Below, in pieces: positions 1-7,600 of a stretch of 30,349 nt of DNA (position 1 is its first letter; every line of letters starts with the position of its first letter). The notes beneath the pieces are model-generated. The model was given only the letters and a program-made list of their open reading frames with translations, did not search any database and was not told the DNA's origin. Source of the DNA: CAZHDB01 sp964531225. Its GTDB lineage: Archaea > Thermoproteota > Thermoprotei_A > Sulfolobales > Desulfurococcaceae. Where the stretch lies: the NCBI GenBank assembly GCA_964531225.1, contig CAZHDB010000019.1:1-30349 (forward strand). Direction: 5' to 3'. The translations under genes and the position numbers were made by a program.

Positions 1-9
1 TAGAATGTC

Positions 10-261
10 TTATTTTTCCTGCTTTCTCTGTATCCATTCTACACGATATTTCCATAGACTTGGCGGTGTCCAAATAATCCATGCCGGTACTTTCTTTACA
101 AATTCATATGCTTCATCCCAACTATCAAGACCTAGTTTCTCAGCTAATTGTTCTAAAGGCATTGGCGTATGTAAGTATTCACGTATGATCTTTAGAGTTT
201 CTTCATTAATTTCGATCTCTTTATCGCCAACTCTTATTACATACTTTACTTCTTCACTCAA
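10..261 (-). CDS. Small conserved-looking hypothetical protein
   Basis: Codes for about 83 residues from a TTG at 261; a TTG at 282 would add seven. I prefer 261 because GGGGAG lies about 9 nt upstream on the coding strand. The protein is charged and soluble, with no membrane segment. The middle contains an amphipathic stretch (PLEQLAEKLGLDSWDEAY) that looks like part of a helix-turn-helix or small helical bundle, followed by the aromatic tail motif VPAWIIWTPP and KYRVEW. I do not recognise a named family. It reads in the same direction as mcm but is separated from it by about 150 bp that hold an sRNA candidate on the other strand, so it is probably not in the mcm operon. Function unknown. 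Confidence 0.6.
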   Translation of the reverse strand: MSEEVKYVIRVGDKEIEINEETLKIIREYLHTPMPLEQLAEKLGLDSWDEAYEFVKKVPAWIIWTPPSLWKYRVEWIQRKQEK

Positions 262-336
262 GACTCTATTCTCCCCACACAAACTAGCTAGATAGAGTTT
301 AAGAACTATTCTATACTTATTAAATTTATGGTAGAC

Positions 337-407
337 CCGATGAAGAAGCGTTCCAGCCCTGAATAAATGATTGGCTTTATCTATCGCCCCTCTGAGGGAC
401 TCTTTTT
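337..407 (+). ncRNA. Candidate C/D box sRNA
   Basis: The gap between the hypothetical gene and mcm carries, on the plus strand, a box order expected of an archaeal C/D guide RNA: C-like CCGATGA (337-343), D' CTGA (359-362), C'-like ATGATTG (367-373) and D CTGA (392-395). The C-to-D span is 59 nt. An AT-rich TATA-like stretch (about 312-328) lies just upstream, and a T5 run (403-407) follows a short CCCT/AGGG hairpin. The C and C' boxes match the RTGATGA consensus only 5 of 7, and the C'-D spacing (18 nt) is longer than usual, so this is a candidate only. The D' guide would be the dozen nt before 359. Confidence 0.35.
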
Positions 408-412
408 CTCTC

Positions 413-3022
413 TTAGACTCTTGATATATATCCTACTTCGGGCTCGTAGAGTTCTCCTTCTCTTATAAGCCTTCTAATAGTCTTTCTAATGAATTCCCTG
501 CTTAATCCCTTATCAATTAGTGTCTTAGTCAATTCTCTAACAGATACTCTGCCATCTTCGCTAGCCTCTAGTAATTCATTAAGTGTCTCCATGAATATCT
601 TTAGTTTCTCTTGTTGACTCCTCGGCCTACCAAGCATTAGTGTATCAATATCTATTGCGCCAGTCTCTACATCAATACCGACAGTGCTAAGCATTACACT
701 CATGAGCCTTATTGATTCTTCAGCATCTTCTATAGTGACTATATTACGGAGAGCCATGCGTGCATGGGCTTCAGCAAGTCTAACTAATGCTTCAAGCTGC
801 CTAGCAGTTATAGGTATAGGTGATCTAGGTCCTCCCTTTCTACGGAGCTGTACATAGAATTCCTCAAGTAATTTACGTGCTTCACTACTAAGTCTCGGTA
901 CAATATACCTCCGTGCATAACTAATGTATTTCCTAAGTAGATCAGGAGGTATTATTGGATGTATCTTCTCGGCTTCTTCATGAACACGTAGAATATGTCT
1001 CGCCATCAAACGATCAAATTCTGGGCTAGGAATATCCTTCATCACGAATATAAGGTCGAAACGAGATAATATAGTCGGTGGAAGGTTAATGTTATCAGCA
1101 ATACTACGGTCAGGATCATAACGGCCATACTTAGGATTACCAGCAGCTAGTACAGCTGCACGAGCATTTAAACGAGCAACAATACCAGCCTTAGCAATAC
1201 TAATACTATTATGAAGAACAAGACCATGGGATACAAATAGATGATAGGGTTCAATGGTAATATCATAGACCCATTTAGAGTCTTTATTAGGTACTTTATC
1301 CACGCTCTCAATAACTAATTCTCTAACATTATCTTTAACATCGGGTCTAAGAACCTTTATACCGGGAACCTTTATACCTACATTTACCTTTTCAGCTGGT
1401 ATAGTAGTTAAGTTATTCCCATTCATGATTACAATGGGATGTTCAGGAGTAACCATTATACTTGTTCCATTACTAAAGGCTATTTTAATGAAGTATTCTG
1501 GCGCTTTATGCCTACTAACCCTATCTACATCGACAATTTTTAAAGATCTTGTATTCGGGTCAAAAGCGTAAACCCTAATACTATTGATATATAGTATTTC
1601 AGTATCCTTTCCATAGACAACTTTATCTCTATTTTCTTCAATAAGCTTATCAACTAAGTCACCAATCCTTACATAAGAGCCGTTGGCAAGCAGTATTTCA
1701 AAATCTTTATGATAACTCTGTTGCTCCATGGCCTCGTGTATAGCTACACGGTCTTCCGGCCTCATCTTATCGATTTCATCAATAACTGCTACACCGCCAT
1801 CGGCTATAACCAATGCTCCCGCTTCCAAATAGTATTCTCCGGTCTGCTTATCCCTTAATACTGCTGCTGTAAGACCTGCTGCAGAACTTCCCTTTCCAGT
1901 CGTATATACTGCTCTCGGTGCTAATCTTGCGGCATATTGTAATAGCATTGACTTACCTATGCCTGGATCACCTACTAGTAATACATGTATGTCTCCACGT
2001 ATCCTCGTGCCATCCCTTAGTATTTTGGGCACTCCTCCGAAGAGAGAAAGTGCTATTGCTTTCTTTATATCCCAGTGTCCATAAATTGATGGGGCTATAC
2101 TAAGGGTTATCTTCTCATGGATCCATGGGTCTCTTGCAAGCTCTCTTATCTTCTCTTCATCTTCACGGGTAATCTCTATTTCTTCAAGAACCTTCTGCTG
2201 TACATCAATATAATTAGCATCAATATATAAGTTGAAGACGCTCTTACCAGAGCCTCTCGTAGCAGTTGCTGTAGGCATAACACGTAGAACACCATTAACA
2301 GTAACCCTATCACCAGGTCTAGCTATATCAACTAGATCACTTGTGAGCATAACCTCGATACTACGAGGCATTTGTCCAGGAGGTACTTCCTCAGGCTTCT
2401 CCTGGACAACTATTTTCTGCCAATCAATGTATTTAGACAGTGTCATATCTAGTTGGAAGCGCCCCGATTTACCACATATTGGACATGCAATAGGTTTTTC
2501 AAGGCGTTCACCTAGTTCACCGAATTCAGGCCAGTAGAAACCGTGTCTATCCTCGGAATCTACATGGATATAATAGGCTTTGATCATTTTAGCTTCTACA
2601 CGAGTTAATCTAACAAGTATTCCCTCAACACTAATCATTTTACCAATGTGTTCGCTACCAAGTCTCCTAATAGGTATGGTTTTTGGAAGTCCACGGAACC
2701 GTGGATAGAATTTCTCAATAGATTCTGCATAGTCAGGATGCTCCTTAAGAAGGATTTCCTTAATAGCTTGGCTAGCCGCTTCAATGGCTATGTCTGGATA
2801 GTTTTCAACAATTCGTGCAAGATCCATATCATGAACTAGTAGATCATTAAAATCTATTACTAGACTGCGCTGATTCATAATAGCCATAGTATTGAGTCTT
2901 TCACGGTATTTATAAAGACCTGTTTTTCTCTCACGATAATTGTATAGAAAATCCTTAAATCTCTCCTTAACATCGCCTATGCTTGTTCTACTCATCTCTT
3001 CCACTTCATATTCTATAGCCAT
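413..3022 (-). CDS. mcm: Replicative helicase MCM, interrupted by an intein
   Basis: Hexameric ATP-dependent 3'-5' helicase of the archaeal replisome. The 869-residue precursor contains an N-terminal domain (about 1-270) with a zinc-binding type CPIC at 180-183 followed by a DWQ motif. The AAA+ core has Walker A GDPGIGKS (351-358), Walker B AVIDEID (412-418), sensor 1 AAGNP (626-630) and arginine finger LSRFD (652-656). A C-terminal winged helix occupies about 800-869. An intein lies at residues 436-605, in the conserved EAMEQQ/S segment just after Walker B. Removing it leaves 699 residues, close to the usual crenarchaeal MCM length. ATG start. The gene lies 40 bp downstream of gins23 on the same strand, the typical crenarchaeal gins23-mcm pairing. 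Confidence 0.97.
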   Translation of the reverse strand: MAIEYEVEEMSRTSIGDVKERFKDFLYNYRERKTGLYKYRERLNTMAIMNQRSLVIDFNDLLVHDMDLARIVENYPDIAIEAASQAIKEILLKEHPDYAESIEKFYPRFRGLPKTIPIRRLGSEHIGKMISVEGILVRLTRVEAKMIKAYYIHVDSEDRHGFYWPEFGELGERLEKPIACPICGKSGRFQLDMTLSKYIDWQKIVVQEKPEEVPPGQMPRSIEVMLTSDLVDIARPGDRVTVNGVLRVMPTATATRGSGKSVFNLYIDANYIDVQQKVLEEIEITREDEEKIRELARDPWIHEKITLSIAPSIYGHWDIKKAIALSLFGGVPKILRDGTRIRGDIHVLLVGDPGIGKSMLLQYAARLAPRAVYTTGKGSSAAGLTAAVLRDKQTGEYYLEAGALVIADGGVAVIDEIDKMRPEDRVAIHEAMEQQSYHKDFEILLANGSYVRIGDLVDKLIEENRDKVVYGKDTEILYINSIRVYAFDPNTRSLKIVDVDRVSRHKAPEYFIKIAFSNGTSIMVTPEHPIVIMNGNNLTTIPAEKVNVGIKVPGIKVLRPDVKDNVRELVIESVDKVPNKDSKWVYDITIEPYHLFVSHGLVLHNSISIAKAGIVARLNARAAVLAAGNPKYGRYDPDRSIADNINLPPTILSRFDLIFVMKDIPSPEFDRLMARHILRVHEEAEKIHPIIPPDLLRKYISYARRYIVPRLSSEARKLLEEFYVQLRRKGGPRSPIPITARQLEALVRLAEAHARMALRNIVTIEDAEESIRLMSVMLSTVGIDVETGAIDIDTLMLGRPRSQQEKLKIFMETLNELLEASEDGRVSVRELTKTLIDKGLSREFIRKTIRRLIREGELYEPEVGYISRV
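1208..1717 (-). other. Mini-intein within mcm (170 aa)
   Basis: The reading frame of mcm is broken by a 170-residue insert running from Ser436 to Asn605, with Ser606 as the +1 extein residue. Block A is a degenerate N-terminal motif with Ser as nucleophile (DFEILLANGSYVRIGDL). Block B is GTSIMVTPEHP with the expected Thr and His. Blocks F and G are VYDITIEPYHLFVSHGLVLHN/S with penultimate His and terminal Asn. No LAGLIDADG motif is present and the length fits a splicing-only mini-intein. The junction restores the conserved EQQ-SISIAKAGI extein sequence. The intein therefore looks splicing-competent but non-mobile. Confidence 0.93.
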
Positions 3023-3062
3023 AATCCGCTATCTCCTCTACTTATCTATTAATAGACTATGC

Positions 3063-3653
3063 TTATCCACCCTTTTCTATCCTAAGACTGATCATCCAAT
3101 TTCCAAGTATGTTTTTAAGCATCATATACAAAGTTTTCTCTTCCTCACTTAATTTAGTCGTAATATCTTGTGGCGGCTCAATAAACAATAATTGAATAAG
3201 CTTTCTAATTCTAATTCTACCAATTCTCATAATATAATCCTCTATCTTTTGAATATCAGATAGTATCAAATGCCTTCTCTCAATTTCTAATCTCTTATAT
3301 AATCTATTGATCTCGTCAGCAACCATGTTGTAGAAATATTGTGGTATCTTAGTAAAAACAGGCTTACGTAAAGTAGATTCTTCATTATAAGCTATCTTAG
3401 CAAGTTTCTCAACACCTATTTCTTCATCTTTAAGTTTCACTAAACCCTTATCGGCAAGATCTAAAGCAATCCACCTAGGTAAGGCATATTCTGTGCCACG
3501 AGATAAGATAACAACACCGTCTGGAGTATATACGGGACCAATATCTTGTAATACAATAACTTGTACAACTTGCTCCTCATATTCCCTTCTTAAAATCCTT
3601 AAAGCAGTCTCTACTAGATACTGCACAGATGAACTAGGATAAGATATACTCAA
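3063..3653 (-). CDS. gins23: GINS complex subunit Gins23
   Basis: GINS subunit that joins MCM and RecJ/GAN in the archaeal CMG-like helicase. At 196 residues it fits Gins23. An N-terminal small beta-type segment contains the family signature around VVILSRGTEYALPRWIALDL (about 47-66). It is followed by a helical region (about 100-190) rich in Arg/Lys/Glu heptad-like runs (RLYKRLEIERRHLILSDIQ). It starts at TTG (3651-3653); an ATG 5-7 nt upstream is out of frame. A TATA-like element about 33 nt upstream (3686-3699) would give a short leader. Placement directly 5' of mcm supports the call, since the gins23-mcm operon is well known in crenarchaea. Confidence 0.88.
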   Translation of the reverse strand: MSISYPSSSVQYLVETALRILRREYEEQVVQVIVLQDIGPVYTPDGVVILSRGTEYALPRWIALDLADKGLVKLKDEEIGVEKLAKIAYNEESTLRKPVFTKIPQYFYNMVADEINRLYKRLEIERRHLILSDIQKIEDYIMRIGRIRIRKLIQLLFIEPPQDITTKLSEEEKTLYMMLKNILGNWMISLRIEKGG

Positions 3654-3685
3654 ACCACATGCCCCACAATTCTACAGTATAGCCC

Positions 3686-3699
3686 CTTATAAATATAAA
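3686..3699 (-). promoter_or_regulatory. TATA-like promoter of gins23-mcm
   Basis: On the minus strand the stretch reads TTTATATTTATAAG, a good archaeal TATA box, 33 nt before the gins23 TTG. It sits in the 98-bp divergent gap shared with rfcS. Confidence 0.5.
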
Positions 3700-3706
3700 C
3701 TAGTCT

Positions 3707-3715
3707 CTTATATAC
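3707..3715 (+). promoter_or_regulatory. TATA-like promoter of rfcS-rfcL
   Basis: CTTATATAC on the plus strand lies about 37 nt upstream of the rfcS TTG, back to back with the gins23 promoter. GGGG at 3738-3741 would serve as part of the ribosome binding site. Confidence 0.45.
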
Positions 3716-3751
3716 TGTAATTAGTAGTTATAAAAATGGGGTATTATAGCC

Positions 3752-6082
3752 TTGAGTTCATCAAGAGAAGCATTAGCTGAGCTTTTATGGGCTGAAAAAT
3801 ATAGGCCTAGAACACTTGATGAAATAGTTAACCAAAGCGAAATAGTCGCTAGATTAAAGAAGTTTGTTGAAGAAAAGAATATGCCCCATCTATTATTTGC
3901 AGGTCCACCCGGTACCGGTAAAACTACTAGTGCACACTGCCTAGCACATGACCTCTACGGACCCAACTACATGCAATACATGCTCGAATTAAATGCATCT
4001 GTTGCTAAGGATACACCGATTCTGGTTAGAATTAATAATAAAGTATATAGGACTACTTTTGAAGAACTTGATAAGATCTATTTTGTAGAGGGACAATACA
4101 TAAGTTATGGAGATGGAGATTATGTTCAAACAAGTGATCTTGAAGTACTAACTATCGATAGAGATACTAAGAAAATTAAATGGGCAAAAGTAAACTGGCT
4201 AATTAGACACAAGGTTAAATATATAGTTAAACTTAGGCTTAAAGGAGGCAGCGAGATCAAATTAACTGGTAATCATTCAATCATGGTTATCGATGAATAT
4301 GGTAATTTAATTGAAAAGAAGGCAAGTGAAATCAAGCCCGGAGACTACTTAATATCATTTGTTACAATTCTACCAGGAACTAAGAAAGTGATTAATTTAA
4401 AGAAATATATGATTAAGGATAATTCAAAGATTAAGGCTGCAAAGAAAATTCCAGTAGATAGCGAATTTGCATGGCTTATGGGATTATATGTAGCAGAGAA
4501 GGCTATAGTCTTTAGACAAACAAACAAATTACTCCAAACTAGTGGTCAGATCGTAATTACCGTGGGTTATCCTGGAGAGGAATATTTAGTCACTAGGCTG
4601 GAGAATATAGCGTCGAAATACAGGATTCCTACATACACCAATATGGTAGGTTCAGACTTTGATAGAAGTAGGTTATCGGCAAATCATGTAAGGCTATTGC
4701 ACAGGGCACTAGCAAGGTATCTTAGAGAAGAAGCTTACGATGAACCAGCTAGAGCTCGATTTAAACGAGTTCCAAGCATAATATATGAAGTACCTCCTGA
4801 TATAAGGTTGTCATTCCTTAAAGGAATATTTAATGGAGATGGCTCAGGTAAGTGGGGTCATGTAGTAAGGATAGCAAGTACTTCTAAGAAATTACTAATA
4901 GATCTAGCATGGTTAGCACGCATAACTGGGATTGAAAGCTCCTTATTTAATGAAGAAGCAAGACTTATATGGAAAGGAGGTATGAAGTATAAGAAATCAG
5001 ATCTATTACCTGCCGAGCCTTTCATTAAATACTTTAAACGAATAAGTAAAGCAATAAATGTTAACTGGGAATATATACTTAGACACCAACTGTATGAAGG
5101 GAAAGAGACTGTTTCTAAAGATAAAATAAAAGAAATAATGAAGTCTATAGATCTTAATAAGTTGTCTACCGAGGAATATGATACATATAAGAAATTATGG
5201 TCGCTTATAAATTCTGATCTACACGTGTTAGAGGTTGTTAATATAGAAATTTTAGAATATAATGATTACGTATATGATGTTAGTGTACCAGATAATAACA
5301 TGTTCTTTGCTGGAGAAATTCCAGTACTGCTTCATAATTCAGATGAACGCGGTATAGATGTAATTCGTAGTAAGGTTAAGGAATTTGCTCGTACACGTGT
5401 GCCTGGAGAAATACCGTTTAAGATAGTTTTACTTGATGAAGCTGATAATATGACTGCTGATGCTCAGCAAGCTCTGCGTAGGCTTATGGAACTTTTTACT
5501 GCTAATACTAGATTTATATTAGTAGCTAATTATCCAAGCAAGATCATTGAGCCCATTCAGAGCCGATGTGCAGTATTTAGATTCTCCCCATTGAAGAAAG
5601 AAGATGTTATTGCAAGGCTTAAATGGATAGCCGATCAAGAGAATGTAGAGTACGATATCGAGGCTCTCGAGACAATATATGAGATTAGTGAAGGAGATAT
5701 GAGGAAGGCCATTAATGTACTACAGGCTGCATCAGCTATTGGTAAGGTTACTGTTGAAGCTGTATACAAAGTTGTAGGACTAGCACATCCACGTGAGGTC
5801 CGTGAGATGCTTAAACTCGCACTTGCAGGTAATTTCTCTGAGGCACGTGATAAGCTTAGAACATTAATGGTAAACTATGGATTATCGGGCCTAGATATCA
5901 TTAAACAGATCCATCGTGAAATCTTTAGCGGAGAAATAAAGTTACCAGAAGAATATAAGATTCTTGTAGCAGACTATGCCGGTGAGATCCAGTATAGACT
6001 TGTAGAGGGTAGTGATGATGAGATCCAGTTAAATGCCTTTCTTGCAAGATTATCGTTTATCGGTAAGAAGTTTAAGGTGTAA
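3752..6082 (+). CDS. rfcS: Replication factor C small subunit, interrupted by an intein
   Basis: AAA+ clamp-loader subunit that, with RfcL, opens PCNA onto primer-template DNA. The precursor is 776 residues. It has RFC box II WAEKYRPRTLDEIVNQ (13-28), Walker A GPPGTGKTT (51-59), Walker B VLLDEAD (559-565) and arginine-finger region SRC (604-606). The conserved NASDERG box is split by an intein at residues 83-529. Spliced length is 329 residues, normal for archaeal RfcS. The start is TTG (3752-3754); an upstream ATG at 3736 is out of frame. It is followed after 3 nt by rfcL, and AAGGTG at its 3' end serves as the rfcL ribosome binding site. Confidence 0.97.
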   Translation: MSSSREALAELLWAEKYRPRTLDEIVNQSEIVARLKKFVEEKNMPHLLFAGPPGTGKTTSAHCLAHDLYGPNYMQYMLELNASVAKDTPILVRINNKVYRTTFEELDKIYFVEGQYISYGDGDYVQTSDLEVLTIDRDTKKIKWAKVNWLIRHKVKYIVKLRLKGGSEIKLTGNHSIMVIDEYGNLIEKKASEIKPGDYLISFVTILPGTKKVINLKKYMIKDNSKIKAAKKIPVDSEFAWLMGLYVAEKAIVFRQTNKLLQTSGQIVITVGYPGEEYLVTRLENIASKYRIPTYTNMVGSDFDRSRLSANHVRLLHRALARYLREEAYDEPARARFKRVPSIIYEVPPDIRLSFLKGIFNGDGSGKWGHVVRIASTSKKLLIDLAWLARITGIESSLFNEEARLIWKGGMKYKKSDLLPAEPFIKYFKRISKAINVNWEYILRHQLYEGKETVSKDKIKEIMKSIDLNKLSTEEYDTYKKLWSLINSDLHVLEVVNIEILEYNDYVYDVSVPDNNMFFAGEIPVLLHNSDERGIDVIRSKVKEFARTRVPGEIPFKIVLLDEADNMTADAQQALRRLMELFTANTRFILVANYPSKIIEPIQSRCAVFRFSPLKKEDVIARLKWIADQENVEYDIEALETIYEISEGDMRKAINVLQAASAIGKVTVEAVYKVVGLAHPREVREMLKLALAGNFSEARDKLRTLMVNYGLSGLDIIKQIHREIFSGEIKLPEEYKILVADYAGEIQYRLVEGSDDEIQLNAFLARLSFIGKKFKV
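3998..5338 (+). other. Large intein within rfcS (447 aa) with LAGLIDADG endonuclease motifs
   Basis: The insert begins at Ser83 (SVAKDTPILVR, block A) and ends at Asn529 (VLLHN), with Ser530 as the +1 residue. It interrupts the strongly conserved LNA/SDERG sequence. Block B is GSEIKLTGNHS (166-176) with Thr and His, and block F is VYDVSVPDNNMFFAGEIPVL. Two LAGLIDADG-type motifs are visible. FAWLMGLYVAEKA (239-251) has acidic Glu249, and LSFLKGIFNGDGS (353-365) has acidic Asp363. Both catalytic acids are retained, so the homing endonuclease may still be active. The Glu249 motif ends in Lys where Gly is usual. Confidence 0.93.
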
Positions 6083-6085
6083 TAT

Positions 6086-7360
6086 TTGGCTAGAAGAATC
6101 CCATGGATCATAAAATATAGGCCTAAGAAACTGGCAGATGTAGTTAATCAAGATAAGGCTAAGACAGAATTTATATCCTGGCTTAAATCATGGTTAGCAG
6201 GTAAACCAGATAAAAAAGCAGCTCTTCTCTATGGACCAGCTGGTTGCGGTAAAACTAGTCTTGTAGAAGCAACTGCTAATGAATTTAAACTAGAACTTGT
6301 TGAAATGAATGCTAGTGATTTTAGAAGAAGACAAGATATTGAACGCATAGCTTTAACAGCTGCTCAACAGAGGAGCTTGTTTAGCCGTGGAAAAATAATA
6401 CTACTCGACGAAGTTGATGGTCTATCTGGAACGGCTGATCGAGGTGCATTAGATGCTATACTTCATTTGATCGAGGTTTCAAGATATCCCATTGTAATGA
6501 CGGCTAATGATCCATGGGATCCTAAGCTCAGGCCCCTCCGTGACGCTGCTAAATTAATAAGTTTCAATAGACTTAAAGAGACCCATGTACTCATTGTTTT
6601 AAAGAAGATATGTGCCATGGAGAAACTTGAGTGCGAGGATGATGCACTAAAACTTATCGCTAAGAGGAGTGAAGGAGATCTTAGAAGCGCTATTAATGAT
6701 CTACAGGCTATTGGACAAGGTTATGGTAAGGTTACTGTAGCCCTCGCCCAGAATCTATTAACATACAGATATAGGGAATATACTCCGTTTGAAGCCTTAA
6801 GGATGCTGTTTAATGCACGCTATATATGGCAAGCTAAAGCAGCTGTGTCACAGACTAATTTAGACTATGACATGCTTATACAATGGATTAATGAGAACAT
6901 ACCAAATTACTATAGTGAACCAGAGGAATTATGGAGAGCATATGAAGCATTAAGTAGAGCAAGTGTGTATCTTGGAAGAATAATTAGAAGTGGGAGCTGG
7001 GATTTACTTAGCTATGTATTTGACATGCTAGGTCCTGGCGTAGCCTTTGCCAGGAAAACATATCGTTATAAATGGGCTAAATTCAAGTTCCCGGAGAAAA
7101 TTACACTATTAGCAAAAACCAAGAAGAGTCGAGAAATTAGAGACGGTATAGCACGCGCACTTGCTCCAAGACTACTTACGTCTAGAAGGAGAATATTATC
7201 TGATGTACTCCCATATCTACATGCCATATTCCAAGCTAATCCAGAATATGGTGTACGTATAGCATTAGGATACGATCTTACCGAAGACATGGTTAAACAA
7301 TTAGCAGGACCTAAAGCCAATGAAGCACTTATGTATTATAGAAAGCTTAAGCGGAAATAG
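6086..7360 (+). CDS. rfcL: Replication factor C large subunit
   Basis: Large AAA+ subunit of the archaeal clamp loader, 424 residues. It starts with IPWIIKYRPKKLADVVNQ (5-22), then Walker A GPAGCGKTS (50-58), EMNASDFR (73-80, matching the NASDxR box), Walker B LLDEVDG (106-112) and the sensor 2 region SEGDLRSAINDLQ. The C-terminal third is helical and basic. It ends at YYRKLKRK, and I see no PIP box (QxxLxxFF) of the type many archaeal RfcL proteins carry at their C-terminus. It starts at TTG (6086), 3 nt after the rfcS stop, with AAGGTG 6-7 nt upstream, so the two subunits are co-translated. A T6 run follows the stop. Confidence 0.95.
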   Translation: MARRIPWIIKYRPKKLADVVNQDKAKTEFISWLKSWLAGKPDKKAALLYGPAGCGKTSLVEATANEFKLELVEMNASDFRRRQDIERIALTAAQQRSLFSRGKIILLDEVDGLSGTADRGALDAILHLIEVSRYPIVMTANDPWDPKLRPLRDAAKLISFNRLKETHVLIVLKKICAMEKLECEDDALKLIAKRSEGDLRSAINDLQAIGQGYGKVTVALAQNLLTYRYREYTPFEALRMLFNARYIWQAKAAVSQTNLDYDMLIQWINENIPNYYSEPEELWRAYEALSRASVYLGRIIRSGSWDLLSYVFDMLGPGVAFARKTYRYKWAKFKFPEKITLLAKTKKSREIRDGIARALAPRLLTSRRRILSDVLPYLHAIFQANPEYGVRIALGYDLTEDMVKQLAGPKANEALMYYRKLKRK

Positions 7361-7371
7361 CCCCTATCTTG

Positions 7372-7377
7372 TTTTTT
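7372..7377 (+). terminator. T-run after rfcL
   Basis: Six T residues follow the rfcL stop by 11 nt. Oligo-T alone can terminate archaeal transcription. It abuts the end of the convergent winged-helix gene. Confidence 0.3.
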
Positions 7378-7600
7378 ATGGACTAAACATCTCATAGCCC
7401 CATGGCTTACCTTTAATCCTATAAAGCCTTAGTCTGCCATATCTTCTTTCTTCAACATAACCGTTTACAACAAGATCCTTTAGCTTTCTAGTAACAGTTC
7501 TAAAATGAAGGCCTGTATAACGTACGATCCTTGTAATATTTAGTTCTCCATATTTACTTAGTACATCCAATATTGCCTTATGATCCTCATCTAGATCCAA
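7376..7600 (-). CDS. Winged-helix DNA-binding protein
   Basis: A small protein of about 74 residues consisting of one winged-helix fold: DEDHKAILDVLSKYGELNI (helix 1-2), IVRYTGLHFRTVTRKLKDLV (recognition helix region), then the wing VEERRYGRLRLYRIKG. It is predicted to bind DNA, probably as a local transcription regulator; the target is unknown. The frame is open to a TTG at 7627, but I choose the TTG at 7598-7600 because GGTGG lies 5 nt upstream. This start overlaps the end of orc1/cdc6 by 14 nt, so the two are translationally coupled. The coupling to the replication initiator suggests a link to replication or its regulation, but that is inference. Confidence 0.75.
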   Translation of the reverse strand: MDLDEDHKAILDVLSKYGELNITRIVRYTGLHFRTVTRKLKDLVVNGYVEERRYGRLRLYRIKGKPWGYEMFSP

